From Luzula sylvatica (Eukaryota > Streptophyta > Magnoliopsida > Poales > Juncaceae), in the NCBI GenBank assembly GCA_946800325.1, contig OX326959.1, positions 30,852,527 through 30,916,526 of the forward strand: a stretch of 64,000 nt of DNA. The letters are read 5' to 3'. Below the pieces are notes generated by a model. It saw only the letters and a list, made by a program, of their open reading frames with translations. It did not search any database and had not been told where the DNA came from. Positions 10,480 to 23,500 of this stretch are shown here, piece after piece; positions within the stretch are counted from its first letter, which is position 1, and every line of letters begins with the position of its first letter. The position numbers and the translations under genes are program-made.

Positions 10480-13400
10480 AAAAAAGAAAATTAGTTCGTG
10501 GTTTTCTTCAAAAAAAGAAAATTAGTTTGTGGTTTTCTACAAAAAAAGAAAATTAGTTTGTTGTTTTCTTCAAAAAAAGAAAAATTAGTTTGTGGCCTTC
10601 TTCAAAAGAAAAAGAAAATTAGTTTGTGGTTTTTTCAAAAAAAGAAAATTAGTATGTGGTTTTCTTCAAAAAAAGAACAATTAGTTTGTGGTTTTCTTCA
10701 AAAAAAGAAAAATTAGTTTGTGGTTTTCTTCAAAAAAAAAAAGTAAATTAGTTTGTGGTTTTCATCAAAAAAAAAAGAAAATTAGTTTGTGGTTTTCTTC
10801 AAAAAAGAAGTAAATTAGTTTGTGGTTTTCTTCAAAAAAAAAAAATTAGTTTGTGGTTTTCTTCAAAACAAAAAAGTAAATTAGTTTGTGGTTTTCGTAA
10901 AAAAAAAGTAAATTACTTTGTGGTTTTCATCAAAAAAAAAGAAAATTAGATTGTGGTTTTCTTCAAAAAAAGAAAATTAGTTTGTGGTTTTCTTCATGAA
11001 AAGAAAACTAGTTTGTGGTTTCCTTCAAAAAAATAAAATTAGTTTGTGGTTTTCTTCAAAAAAAGAAAATTACTTTGCGGTTTCCTTCAAAAAAAGAAAA
11101 AGATAGTTTGTGGTTTTCTTCAAAAAAAAAAAAAATTAGTTTGTGGTTTTATTCAAAAAAAGAAAACCAGTTTGTGGTTTTCTACAAAAAAATAAAAATT
11201 AGAATTAGTTTATGGTTTTCTTCAAAAAAAGAAAATTAGTTTGTGGTCTTCTTCAAAAAAATAAAACTTGTTTTTGGTTTTCTTCAAAAAAAGAAATTTT
11301 TTTTGTGGTTTTCTTCAAAAAAAGAAAATTAGTTTGTGGTTTTCTTCAAAAAAAGAAATCTAGTTTGTGGTTTTCTTCAAAAAAAGAAAAATTAGTTTGT
11401 GGTTTTCTTAAAAAAAAGATAAATTAGTTTGTGGTTTTCTTAAAAAAAAGAAAATTAGTTTGTGGTTTTCTTTAAAATTAGAAAATTAGTTTGTGGTTTT
11501 CTTCTTAAAAAAAAAAATAGTTTGTGGTTTTCTTCAAAAGAAGAAAATTAGTTTGTGGTTTTCTTCAAAAAAGAAGAAAATTAGTTTGTGGTTTTCATCA
11601 AAAAAAAAAATTAGTTTGTGGTTTTCTTCAAAAAAAGAAAATTACTTTGTGGTTTTCTTCAAAAATAGAAAATTAGTTTGTGGTTTTCTAAAAAAAAAGA
11701 AAATGAGTTTGAGGTTTTCTTCAAAAAAAGAAAACTAGTTTGTGGTTTTCTTCAAAAAAAGAAAATTAGTTTGTGGTTTTCTTCAAAAAAGAAGTAAATT
11801 AGTTTGAGGTTTTCTTCAAAAAAAGAAAATTAGTTTGTGGTTTTCTTCAAAAAAAGAAAATTAGTTTGTGGTTTTCTTCAAAAAAAAAGTAAATTAGTTT
11901 GTGGTTTTCATAAAAAAAAAAGTAAATTAGTTTGTGGTTTTCATCAAAAAAAAGAAAATTTGTTTGTGGTTTTCTTCAAAAAAAAAAATTAGTTTGTGGT
12001 TTTCTTCATAAAATGAAAACTAGTTTGTGGTTTCCTTCAAAAAAAGAAAATTAGATTGTGGTTTTCTTCAAAAAAAGAAAATTAGTTTGTGGTTTTCTTC
12101 ATGAAAAGAAAACTAGTTTGTGGTTTCCTTCAAAAAAATAAAATTAGTTTGTGGTTTTCTTCAAAAAAAGAAAATTACTTTGCGGTTTCCTTCAAAAAAA
12201 GAAAAAGATAGTTTGTGGTTTTCTTCAAAAAAAAAAAAAAATTAGTTTGTGGTTTTATTCAAAAAAAGAAAACCAGTTTGTGGTTTTCTACAAAAAAATA
12301 AAAATTAGAATTAGTTTATGGTTTTCTTCAAAAAAAGAAAATTAGTTTGTGGTCTTCTTCAAAAAAATAAAACTTGTTTTTGGTTTTCTTCAAAAAAAGA
12401 AATTTTTTTTGTGGTTTTCTTCAAAAAAAGAAAATTAGTTTGTGGTTTTCTTCAAAAAAAGAAATCTAGTTTGTGGTTTTCTTCAAAAAAAGAAAAATTA
12501 GTTTGTGGTTTTCTTAAAAAAAAGATAAATTAGTTTGTGGTTTTCTTAAAAAAAAGAAAATTAGTTTGTGGTTTTCTTTAAAATTAGAAAATTAGTTTGT
12601 CGTTTTCTTCTTAAAAAAAAAAATAGTTTGTGGTTTTCTTCAAAAGAAGAAAATTAGTTTGTGGTTTTCTTCAAAAAAGAAGAAAATTAGTTTGTGGTTT
12701 TCATCAAAAAAAAAAATTAGTTTGTGGTTTTCTTCAAAAAAAGAAAATTAGTTTGTTGTTTTCTTCAAAAATAGAAAATTAGTTTGTGGTTTTCTAAAAA
12801 AAAAGAAAATGAGTTTGAGGTTTTCTTCAAAAAAAGAAAACTAGTTTGTGGTTTTCTTCAAAAAAAGAAAATTAGTTTGTGGTTTTCTTCAAAAAAGAAG
12901 TAAATTAGTTTGAGGTTTTCTTCAAAAAAAGAAAATTAGTTTGTGGTTTTCTTCAAAAAAAAAAATTAGTTTGTGGTTTTCTTCAAAAAAAAAGTAAATT
13001 AGTTTGTGGTTTTCATCAAAAAAAAAGTAAATTAGTTTGTGGTTTTCATCAAAAAAAAGAAAATTTGTTTGTGGTTTTCTTCAAAAAAAAAAATTAGTTT
13101 GTGGTTTTCTTCATAAAATGAAAACTAGTTTGTGGTTTCCTTCAAAAAAAGAAAATTAGTTTGTGGTTTTCTTCAAAAAAAGAAAATTACGTTGTGGTTT
13201 CTTTCAAAAAAAGAAAAAAATAGTTTGGGGTTTTCTTAAAAAAGAAAAGAAAATTAGTTTGTGGTTTTATTCAAAAAAAGAAAATTACTTTCTGGTTTTC
13301 TTCAAAAAAAGAAAATTAGTTTGTGGCTTTCTTCAAAAAAATGAAAATTAGTTTGTTGTTTTCTTCAAAAAAAGAATACTAGTTTGTGGTTTTCTTCAAA

Positions 13401-14560
13401 AAAAAAAAATTAGTTTGTGGTTTTCTTCAAAAAAAGAAAATTACTTTGTGGTTTCCTTCAAAAAAAGAAAAAAATAGTTTGTGGTATTCTTAAAAATGAA
13501 AAGGAAATTAGTTTGTGGTTTTATTCAAAAAAAGAAAATTACTTTCTGGTTTTCTTCAAAAAAAGAAAATTAGTTTGTGGTTTTCTTCAAAAAAAGAAAA
13601 TTAGTTTGAGGCTTTCTTCAATAAAAGAAAATTAGTTTGTGGTTTTCCTCAAAAAAAGAAAATTAGTTTGTGGTTTTCTTAATAAAAAGAAAAATTAGTT
13701 TGTGGTTTTCCTCAAAAAAAAAGAAAATTAATTTGTGGTTTTCTACAAAAAAAGAAAATTAGTTTGTGGTCTTCTTCAGAAATAGAAAATTAGTTTGTCG
13801 TTTTCTTCAAAAAAAGAAAATTAGTTTGTGGTTTTCTTCAAAAAAAGAAAATTAGTATGTGGTTTTCTACAAAAAAAGAAAATTAGTTTGTTGTTTTCTT
13901 CAAAAAAAGAAAAATTAGGTTGTGGCCTTCTTCAAAAAAAAAAAAAAAATTAGTTTGTGGTTTTCTTCAAAAAAAGAAAATTAGTTTGTGGTTTTCTTCA
14001 AAAAAAAAAAAATTTGTTTGTGGTTTTCTTCAAAAAAAGAAAAATTAGTTTGTGGTTTTCTTCAAAAAAATAAAGTAAATTAGTTTGTGGTTTTCATAAA
14101 AAAAAAAAAAATTAGTTTGTGGTTTTCTTCAAAAAAGAAGTAAATTAGTTTGTGGTTTTCTTCAAAAAAAAATTAGTTTGTGGTTTTCTTCAAAAAAAAA
14201 AGTAAATTAGTTTGTGGTTTTCGTAAAAAAAAAGTAAATTAGTTTGTGGTTTTCATCAAAAAAAAAGAAAATTAGTTTGTGGTTTTCTTCAAAAAAAGAA
14301 AATTAGTTTGTGGTTTTCTTCACAAAAAGAAAACTAGTTTGTGGTTTCCTTAAAAAAAAGAAAATTAGTTTGTGGTTTTCTTCAAAAAAAGAAAATTACT
14401 TTGCGGTTTCCTTCAAAAAAAGAAAAAAATAGATTGTGGTTTTCTTAAAAAAAAAAAGAAAATTAGTTTGTGGTTTTATTCAAAAAAAGAAAACCAGTTT
14501 GTGGTTTTGTACAAAAAAATAAAAATTAGAATTAGTTTATGGTTTTCTTCAAAAAAAGAA
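10480..14560 (+). repeat. Large higher-order block, copy 1 (offset 5,367)
   Basis: This block of about 4.1 kb recurs almost unchanged at 15,845-19,895. Corresponding points lie 5,367 bp apart as far as 12,653/18,020 and 5,336 bp apart from 13,163/18,499. The 31-bp shift is explained by one monomer (with TCATAAAATG) present near 13,110 and absent near 18,475. It holds two insertion-marked monomers 1,106 bp apart (11,195 and 12,301 regions) and a third near 14,523. Confidence 0.9.
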
Positions 14561-15644
14561 AATTAGTTTGTGGTCTTCTTCAAAAAAAGAAAACTTGTTT
14601 TTGGTTTTCTTCAAAAAAAGAAAAAATTGTTTGTGGTTTTCTTCAAAAAAAGAAAATTAGTTTGTGGTTTTCTTCAAAAAAAGAAATCTAGTTTATGGTT
14701 TTCTTCAAAAAAAGAAAAATTAGTTTGTGGTTTTCTTAAAAAAAAGATAAATTAGTTTGTGGTTTTCTTAAAAAAAATAAAATTAGTTTGTGGTTTTCTT
14801 TAAAAATAGAAAATTAGTTTGTGGTTTTCTTCTTAAAAAAAAAATAGTTTGTGGTTTTCTTCAAAAGAAGAAAATTAGTTTGTGGTTTTCTTCAAAAAAA
14901 CAAGAAAATTAGTTTGTGGTTTTCTTCAAAAAAAAAAAATTAGTTTGTGGTTTTCTTCAAAAAAAAAAAACTAGTTTGTTGTTTTTTTCAAAAAAAGAAA
15001 AATTAGTTTGTGGTTTTCTTCAAAAATAGAAAATTAGTTTGTGGTTTTCTAAAAAAAAAAAAATGAGTTTGAGGTTTTCTTCAAAAAAAGAAAACTAGTT
15101 TGTGGTTTTCTTCAAAAAAAGAAAATTAGTTTGTGGTTTTCTTCAAAAAAGAAGTAAATTAGTTTGTGGTTTTCTTCAAAAAAAGAAAATTAGTTTGTGG
15201 TTTTCTTCAAAAAAAGAAAATTAGTTTGTGGTTTTCTTCAAAAATAGAAAATTAGTTTGTGGTTTTCTAAAAAAAAAAAAAATGAGTTTGAGGTTTTCTT
15301 CAAAAAAAGAAAACTAGTTTGTGGTTTTCTTCAAAAAAAGAAAATTAGTTTGTGGTTTTCTTCAAAAAAGAAGTAAATTAGTTTGTGGTTTTCTTCAAAA
15401 AAAGAAAATTAGTTTGTGGCTTTCTTCAAAAAAAGAAAATTAGTGTGTGGTTTTCTTAAAAAAAAGAAAATTAGTTTTTGGTTTTCTTCAAAAAAAGAAA
15501 ATTACTTTGCGGTTTCCTTCAAAAAAAGAAAAAGATAGTTTGTGGTTTTCTTCAAAAAAAAAAAAAAATTAGTTTGTGGTTTTATTCAAAAAAAGAAAAC
15601 CAGTTTGTGGTTTTCTACAAAAAAATAAAAATTAGAATTAGTTT
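14561..15644 (+). repeat. Block with a seven-monomer internal duplication
   Basis: Within this block the segment starting at the CAAAAATAG monomer (15,021) is repeated at 15,239, an offset of 218 bp or seven monomers. Each copy includes a CTAAAAAAAAAA monomer followed by AATGAGTTTGAGG, an ACTAG monomer and an AAGAAGTAAATTAG monomer. The part up to 15,480 recurs at 22,785-23,704 (offset 8,224). Part from 14,945 onward recurs at about 19,905-20,570. Confidence 0.85.
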
Positions 15645-15689
15645 ATGGTTTTCTTCAAAAAAAGAAAATTAGTTTGTGGTCTTCTTCAA

Positions 15690-15850
15690 AAAAAGAAAAT
15701 TAGTTTGAGGCTTTCTTCAATAAAAGAAAATTAGTTTGTGGTTTTCCTCAAAAAAAGAAAATTAGTTTGTGGTTTTCTTAATAAAAAGAAAAATTAGTTT
15801 GTGGTTTTCCTCAAAAAAAAAGAAAATTAATTTGTGGTTTTCTACAAAAA
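15690..15850 (+). repeat. Junction segment from a different source block
   Basis: Between the end of the previous block and the 5,367-offset copy, this stretch (TTGAGGCTTTC, TTCAATAAAAG, TTCCTC, TTAATAAAAAG, then TTCCTC with nine A) resembles 13,610-13,750 more than 10,275-10,480. Both of these are candidate donors. It then switches to the 10,480-like sequence at the GTTCGTGG monomer near 15,862. This is the signature of an unequal exchange junction. Confidence 0.6.
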
Positions 15851-18800
15851 AAGAAAATTAGTTCGTGGTTTTCTTCAAAAAAAGAAAATTAGTTTGTGGT
15901 TTTCTACAAAAAAAGAAAATTAGTTTGTTGTTTTCTTCAAAAAAAGAAAAATTAGTTTGTGGCCTTCTTCAAAAGAAAAAGAAAATTAGTTTGTGGTTTT
16001 TTCAAAAAAAGAAAATTAGTATGTGGTTTTCTTCAAAAAAAGAACAATTAGTTTGTGGTTTTCTTCAAAAAAAGAAAAATTAGTTTGTGGTTTTCTTCAA
16101 AAAAAAAAAGTAAATTAGTTTGTGGTTTTCATCAAAAAAAAAAGAAAATTAGTTTGTGGTTTTCTTCAAAAAAGAAGTAAATTAGTTTGTGGTTTTCTTC
16201 AAAAAAAAAAAATTAGTTTGTGGTTTTCTTCAAAACAAAAAAGTAAATTAGTTTGTGGTTTTCGTAAAAAAAAAGTAAATTACTTTGTGGTTTTCATCAA
16301 AAAAAAAGAAAATTAGATTGTGGTTTTCTTCAAAAAAAGAAAATTAGTTTGTGGTTTTCTTCATGAAAAGAAAACTAGTTTGTGGTTTCCTTCAAAAAAA
16401 TAAAATTAGTTTGTGGTTTTCTTCAAAAAAAGAAAATTACTTTGCGGTTTCCTTCAAAAAAAGAAAAAGATAGTTTGTGGTTTTCTTCAAAAAAAAAAAA
16501 AATTAGTTTGTGGTTTTATTCAAAAAAAGAAAACCAGTTTGTGGTTTTCTACAAAAAAATAAAAATTAGAATTAGTTTATGGTTTTCTTCAAAAAAAGAA
16601 AATTAGTTTGTGGTCTTCTTCAAAAAAATAAAACTTGTTTTTGGTTTTCTTCAAAAAAAGAAATTTTTTTTGTGGTTTTCTTCAAAAAAAGAAAATTAGT
16701 TTGTGGTTTTCTTCAAAAAAAGAAATCTAGTTTGTGGTTTTCTTCAAAAAAAGAAAAATTAGTTTGTGGTTTTCTTAAAAAAAAGATAAATTAGTTTGTG
16801 GTTTTCTTAAAAAAAAGAAAATTAGTTTGTGGTTTTCTTTAAAATTAGAAAATTAGTTTGTGGTTTTCTTCTTAAAAAAAAAAATAGTTTGTGGTTTTCT
16901 TCAAAAGAAGAAAATTAGTTTGTGGTTTTCTTCAAAAAAGAAGAAAATTAGTTTGTGGTTTTCATCAAAAAAAAAAATTAGTTTGTGGTTTTCTTCAAAA
17001 AAAGAAAATTAGTTTGTGGTTTTCTTCAAAAATAGAAAATTAGTTTGTGGTTTTCTAAAAAAAAAGAAAATGAGTTTGAGGTTTTCTTCAAAAAAAGAAA
17101 ACTAGTTTGTGGTTTTCTTCAAAAAAAGAAAATTAGTTTGTGGTTTTCTTCAAAAAAGAAGTAAATTAGTTTGAGGTTTTCTTCAAAAAAAGAAAATTAG
17201 TTTGTGGTTTTCTTCAAAAAAAGAAAATTAGTTTGTGGTTTTCTTCAAAAAAAAAGTAAATTAGTTTGTGGTTTTCATAAAAAAAAAAGTAAATTAGTTT
17301 GTGGTTTTCATCAAAAAAAAGAAAATTTGTTTGTGGTTTTCTTCAAAAAAAAAAATTAGTTTGTGGTTTTCTTCATAAAATGAAAACTAGTTTGTGGTTT
17401 CCTTCAAAAAAAGAAAATTAGATTGTGGTTTTCTTCAAAAAAAGAAAATTAGTTTGTGGTTTTCTTCATGAAAAGAAAACTAGTTTGTGGTTTCCTTCAA
17501 AAAAATAAAATTAGTTTGTGGTTTTCTTCAAAAAAAGAAAATTACTTTGCGGTTTCCTTCAAAAAAAGAAAAAGATAGTTTGTGGTTTTCTTCAAAAAAA
17601 AAAAAAAATTAGTTTGTGGTTTTATTCAAAAAAAGAAAACCAGTTTGTTGTTTTCTACAAAAAAATAAAAATTAGAATTAGTTTATGGTTTTCTTCAAAA
17701 AAAGAAAATTAGTTTGTGGTCTTCTTCAAAAAAATAAAACTTGTTTTTGGTTTTCTTCAAAAAAAGAAATTTTTTTTGTGGTTTTCTTCAAAAAAAGAAA
17801 ATTAGTTTGTGGTTTTCTTCAAAAAAAGAAATCTAGTTTGTGGTTTTCTTCAAAAAAAGAAAAATTAGTTTGTGGTTTTCATAAAAAAAAGATAAATTAG
17901 TTTGTGGTTTTCTTAAAAAAAAGAAAATTAGTTTGTGGTTTTCTTTAAAATTAGAAAATTAGTTTGTCGTTTTCTTCTTAAAAAAAAAAATAGTTTGTGG
18001 TTTTCTTCAAAAGAAGAAAATTAGTTTGTGGTTTTCTTCAAAAAAGAAGAAAATTAGTTTGTGGTTTTCATCAAAAAAAAAAATTAGTTTGTGGTTTTCT
18101 TCAAAAAAAGAAAATTAGTTTGTTGTTTTCTTCAAAAATAGAAAATTAGTTTGTGGTTTTCTAAAAAAAAAGAAAATGAGTTTGAGGTTTTCTTCAAAAA
18201 AAGAAAACTAGTTTGTGGTTTTCTTCAAAAAAAGAAAATTAGTTTGTGGTTTTCTTCAAAAAAGAAGTAAATTAGTTTGAGGTTTTCTTCAAAAAAAGAA
18301 AATTAGTTTGTGGTTTTCTTCAAAAAAAAAAATTACTTTGTGGTTTTCTTCAAAAAAAAAGTAAATTAGTTTGTGGTTTTCATCAAAAAAAAAGTAAATT
18401 AGTTTGTGGTTTTCATCAAAAAAAAGAAAATTTGTTTGTGGTTTTCTTCAAAAAAAAAAATTAGTTTGTGGTTTTCTTCAAAAAAAGAAAATTAGTTTGT
18501 GGTTTTCTTCAAAAAAAGAAAATTACGTTGTGGTTTCTTTCAAAAAAAGAAAAAAATAGTTTGGGGTTTTCTTAAAAAAGAAAAGAAAATTAGTTTGTGG
18601 TTTTATTCAAAAAAAGAAAATTACTTTCTGGTTTTCTTCAAAAAAAGAAAATTAGTTTGTGGCTTTCTTCAAAAAAATGAAAATTAGTTTGTTGTTTTCT
18701 TCAAAAAAAGAATACTAGTTTGTGGTTTTCTTCAAAAAAAAAAAATTAGTTTGTGGTTTTCTTCAAAAAAAGAAAATTACTTTGTGGTTTCCTTCAAAAA

Positions 18801-19895
18801 AAGAAAAAAATAGTTTGTGGTATTCTTAAAAATGAAAAGGAAATTAGTTTGTGGTTTTATTCAAAAAAAGAAAATTACTTTCTGGTTTTCTTCAAAAAAA
18901 GAAAATTAGTTTGTGGTTTTCTTCAAAAAAAGAAAATTAGTTTGAGGCTTTCTTCAATAAAAGAAAATTAGTTTGTGGTTTTCCTCAAAAAAAGAAAATT
19001 AGTTTGTGGTTTTCTTAATAAAAAGAAAAATTAGTTTGTGGTTTTCCTCAAAAAAAAAGAAAATTAATTTGTGGTTTTCTACAAAAAAAGAAAATTAGTT
19101 TGTGGTCTTCTTCAGAAATAGAAAATTAGTTTGTCGTTTTCTTCAAAAAAAGAAAATTAGTTTGTGGTTTTCTTCAAAAAAAGAAAATTAGTATGTGGTT
19201 TTCTACAAAAAAAGAAAATTAGTTTGTTGTTTTCTTCAAAAAAAGAAAAATTAGTTTGTGGCCTTCTTCAAAAAAAAAAAAAAAATTAGTTTGTGGTTTT
19301 CTTCAAAAAAAGAAAATTAGTTTGTGGTTTTCTTCAAAAAAAAAAAAATTTGTTTGTGGTTTTCTTCAAAAAAAGAAAAATTAGTTTGTGGTTTTCTTCA
19401 AAAAAATAAAGTAAATTAGTTTGTGGTTTTCATAAAAAAAAAAAAAATTAGTTTGTGGTTTTCTTCAAAAAAGAAGTAAATTAGTTTGTGGTTTTCTTCA
19501 AAAAAAAATTAGTTTGTGGTTTTCTTCAAAAAAAAAAGTAAATTAGTTTGTGGTTTTCGTAAAAAAAAAGTAAATTAGTTTGTGGTTTTCATCAAAAAAA
19601 AAGAAAATTAGTTTGTGGTTTTCTTCAAAAAAAGAAAATTAGTTTGTGGTTTTCTTCTCAAAAAGAAAACTAGTTTGTGGTTTCCTTAAAAAAAAGAAAA
19701 TTAGTTTGTGGTTTTCTTCAAAAAAAGAAAATTACTTTGCGGTTTCCTTCAAAAAAAGAAAAAAATAGATTGTGGTTTTCTTAAAAAAAAAAAGAAAATT
19801 AGTTTGTGGTTTTATTCAAAAAAAGAAAACCAGTTTGTGGTTTTGTACAAAAAAATAAAAATTAGAATTAGTTTATGGTTTTCTTCAAAAAAAGA
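15845..19895 (+). repeat. Large higher-order block, copy 2 (offset 5,367/5,336)
   Basis: This is the near-identical copy of 10,480-14,560. Matching marks include the GTTCGTGG monomer, CAAAACAAAAAAGTAAATT, TTCATGAAAAG, the hairpin monomers at 16,895 and 18,001 (partners 11,528 and 12,634, both exactly 5,367 apart), GGGGTTTTC at 18,563 and the inserted monomer near 19,863. It lacks one monomer near 18,475. After 19,905 the match stops and jumps about 377 bp ahead in the 14.5-15.6 kb block. Confidence 0.9.
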
Positions 19896-19904
19896 AAATT
19901 AGTT

Positions 19905-20570
19905 TGTGGTTTTCTTCAAAAAAAAAAAACTAGTTTGTTGTTTTTTTCAAAAAAAAAAAAATTAGTTTGTGGTTTTCTTCAAAAATAGAAAATTAGTTTG
20001 TGGTTTTCTAAAAAAAAAAAAATGAGTTTGAGGTTTTCTTCAAAAAAAGAAAACTAGTTTGTGGTTTTCTTCAAAAAAAGAAAATTAGTTTGTGGTTTTC
20101 TTCAAAAAAGAAGTAAATTAGTTTGTGGTTTTCTTCAAAAAAAGAAAATTAGTTTGTGGTTTTCTTCAAAAATAGAAAATTAGTTTGTGGTTTTCTAAAA
20201 AAAAAAAAAATGAGTTTGAGGTTTTCTTCAAAAAAAGAAAACTAGTTTGTGGTTTTCTTCAAAAAAAGAAAATTAGTTTGTGGTTTTCTTCAAAAAAGAA
20301 GTAAATTAGTTTGTGGTTTTCTTCAAAAAAAGAAAATTAGTTTGTGGCTTTCTTCAAAAAAAGAAAATTAGTGTGTGGTTTTCTTAAAAAAAAGAAAATT
20401 AGTTTTTGGTTTTCTTCAAAAAAAGAAAATTACTTTGCGGTTTCCTTCAAAAAAAGAAAAAGATAGTTTGTGGTTTTCTTCAAAAAAAAAAAAAAATTAG
20501 TTTATAGTTTTATTCAAAAAAAGAAAACCAGTTTGTGGTTTTCTACAAAAAAATAAAAATTAGAATTAGT
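19905..20570 (+). repeat. Recombinant segment matching 14,945-15,645
   Basis: From the CTAGTTTGTTG monomer (C at 19,930 against 14,971) the sequence follows the earlier block at an offset of 4,959. It then drops to 4,928 after one monomer is missing near 20,160. It therefore joins the 19.7 kb block to a point about 377 bp further on than expected, which is close to twelve monomers deleted. Confidence 0.85.
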
Positions 20571-23500
20571 TTATGGTTTTCTTCAAAAAAAGAAAATTAG
20601 TTTGTGGTCTTCTTCAAAAAAATAAAACTTGTTTTTGGTTTTCTTCAAAAAAAGAAATTTTTTTTGTGGTTTTCTTCAAAAAAAGAAAATTAGTTTGTGG
20701 TTTTCTTCAAAAAAAGAAATCTAGTTTGTGGTTTTCTTCAAAAAAAGAAAAATTAGTTTGTGGTTTTCTTAAAAAAAACATAAATTAGTTTGTGGTTTTC
20801 TTAAAAAAAAGAAAATTAGTTTGTGGTTTTCTTCTTAAAAAAAAAAATAGTTTGTGGTTTTCTTCAAAAGAAGAAAATTAGTTTGTGGTTTTCTTCAAAA
20901 AAGAAGAAAATTAGTTTGTGGTTTTCATCAAAAAAAAAAATTAGTTTGTGGTTTTCTTCAAAAAAAGAAAATTAGTTTGTGGTTTTCTTCAAAAATAGAA
21001 AATTAGTTTGTGGTTTTCTAAAAAAAAAGAAAATGAGTTTGAGGTTTTCTTCAAAAAAAGAAAACTAGTTTGTGGTTTTCTTCAAAAAAAGAAAATTAGT
21101 TTGTGGTTTTCTTCAAAAAAGAAGTAAATTAGTTTGAGGTTTTCTTCAAAAAACGAAAATTAGTTTGTGGTTTTCTTCAAAAAAAGAAAATTAGTTTGTG
21201 GTTTTCTTCAAAAAAAAAGTAAATTAGTTTGTGGTTTTCATCAAAAAAAAAGTAAATTAGTTTGTGGTTTTCATCAAAAAAAAGAAAATTTGTTTGTGGT
21301 TTTCTTCAAAAAAAAAAATTAGTTTGTGGTTTTCTTCATAAAATGAAAACTAGTTTGTGGTTTCCTTCAAAAAAAGAAAATTAGTTTGTGGTTTTCTTCA
21401 AAAAAAGAAAATTACGTTGTGGTTTCTTTCAAAAAAAGAAAAAAATAGTTTGGGGTTTTCTTAAAAAAGAAAAGAAAATTAGTTTGTGGTTTTATTCAAA
21501 AAAAGAAAATTACTTTCTGGTTTTCTTCAAAAAAAGAAAATTAGTTTGTGGCTTTCTTCAAAAAAATGAAAATTAGTTTGTTGTTTTCTTCAAAAAAAGA
21601 ATACTAGTTTGTGGTTTTCTTCAAAAAAAAAAAATTAGTTTGTGGTTTTCTTCAAAAAAAGAAAATTACTTTGTGGTTTCCTTCAAAAAAAAAAAAAATA
21701 GTTTGTGGCATTCTTAAAAATGAAAAGGAAATTAGTTTGTGGTTTTATTCAAAAAAAGAAAATTACTTTCTGGTTTTCTTCAAAAAAAGAAAATTAGTTT
21801 GTGGTTTTCTTCAAAAAAAGAAAATTAGTTTGAGGCTTTCTTCAATAAAAGAAAATTAGTTTGTGGTTTTCCTCAAAAAAAGAAAATTAGTTTGTGGTTT
21901 TCTTAATAAAAAGAAAAATTAGTTTGTGGTTTTCCTCAAAAAAAAAGAAAATTAATTTGTGGTTTTCTACAAAAAAAGAAAATTAGTTTGTGGTCTTCTT
22001 CAGAAATAGAAAATTAGTTTGTCGTTTTCTTCAAAAAAAGAAAATTAGTTTGTGGTTTTCTTCAAAAAAAGAAAATTAGTATGTGGTTTTCTACAAAAAA
22101 AGAAAATTAGTTTGTTGTTTTCTTCATAAAAAGAAAAATTAGTTTGTGGCCTTCTTCAAAAAAAAAAAAAAAATTAGTTTGTGGTTTTCTTCAAAAAAAG
22201 AAAATTAGTTTGTGGTTTTCTTCAAAAAAAAAAAAATTTGTTTGTGGTTTTCTTCAAAAAAAGAAAAATTAGTTTGTGGTTTTCTTCAAAAAAATAAAGT
22301 AAATTAGTTTGTGGTTTTCATAAAAAAAAAAAAAATTAGTTTGTGGTTTTCTTCAAAAAAGAAGTAAATTAGTTTGTGGTTTTCTTCAAAAAAAAATTAG
22401 TTTGTGGTTTTCTTCAAAAAAAAAAGTAAATTAGTTTGTGGTTTTCGTAAAAAAAAAGTAAATTAGTTTGTGGTTTTCATCAAAAAAAAAGAAAATTAGT
22501 TTGTGGTTTTCTTCAAAAAAAGAAAATTAGTTTGTGGTTTTCTTCACAAAAAGAAAACTAGTTTGTGGTTTCCTTAAAAAAAAGAAAATTAGTTTGTGGT
22601 TTTCTTCAAAAAAAGAAAATTACTTTGCGGTTTCCTTCAAAAAAAGAAAAAAATAGATTGTGGTTTTCTTAAAAAAAAAAAGAAAATTAGTTTGTGGTTT
22701 TATTCAAAAAAAGAAAACCAGTTTGTGGTTTTGTACAAAAAAATAAAAATTAGAATTAGTTTATGGTTTTCTTCAAAAAAAGAAAATTAGTTTGTGGTCT
22801 TCTTCAAAAAAAGAAAACTTGTTTTTGGTTTTCTTCAAAAAAAGAAAAAATTGTTTGTGGTTTTCTTCAAAAAAAGAAAATTAGTTTGTGGTTTTCTTCA
22901 AAAAAAGAAATCTAGTTTATGGTTTTCTTCAAAAAAAGAAAAATTAGTTTGTGGTTTTCTTAAAAAAAAGATAAATTAGTTTGTGGTTTTCTTAAAAAAA
23001 ATAAAATTAGTTTGTGGTTTTCTTTAAAAATAGAAAATTAGTTTGTGGTTTTCTTCTTAAAAAAAAAATAGTTTGTGGTTTTCTTCAAAAGAAGAAAATT
23101 AGTTTGTGGTTTTCTTCAAAAAAACAAGAAAATTAGTTTGTGGTTTTCTTCAAAAAAAAAAAATTAGTTTGTGGTTTTCTTCAAAAAAAAAAAACTAGTT
23201 TGTTGTTTTTTTCAAAAAAAGAAAAATTAGTTTGTGGTTTTCTTCAAAAATAGAAAATTAGTTTGTGGTTTTCTAAAAAAAAAAAAATGAGTTTGAGGTT
23301 TTCTTCAAAAAAAGAAAACTAGTTTGTGGTTTTCTTCAAAAAAAGAAAATTAGTTTGTGGTTTTCTTCAAAAAAGAAGTAAATTAGTTTGTGGTTTTCTT
23401 CAAAAAAAGAAAATTAGTTTGTGGTTTTCTTCAAAAAAAGAAAATTAGTTTGTGGTTTTCTTCAAAAATAGAAAATTAGTTTGTGGTTTTCTAAAAAAAA

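Larger units (their letters stand above)
5816..10480 (+). repeat. ATTAGAATTAG-marked satellite subfamily, early copies
   Basis: Monomers carrying the 6-bp insertion occur near 6,147, 7,866 and 8,941. They are followed in each case by GTGGTCTTC or a close variant, then a TTGTTTTTGG or TAGTTTTTGG monomer, AATTGTTTG, GAAATCTAG, AGATAAATTAG and a TTCTTCTTAAAA or similar monomer. Blocks near 7,330-7,690 and 9,835-10,195 match at an offset of about 2,506 bp: GGGGTTTTC at 7,391 and 9,898, GTGGTATTC near 7,646 and 10,152. AAGTAAATTAG monomers (A-tract followed by GT) occur in runs. Order is less regular than after 10,480. Confidence 0.75.
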
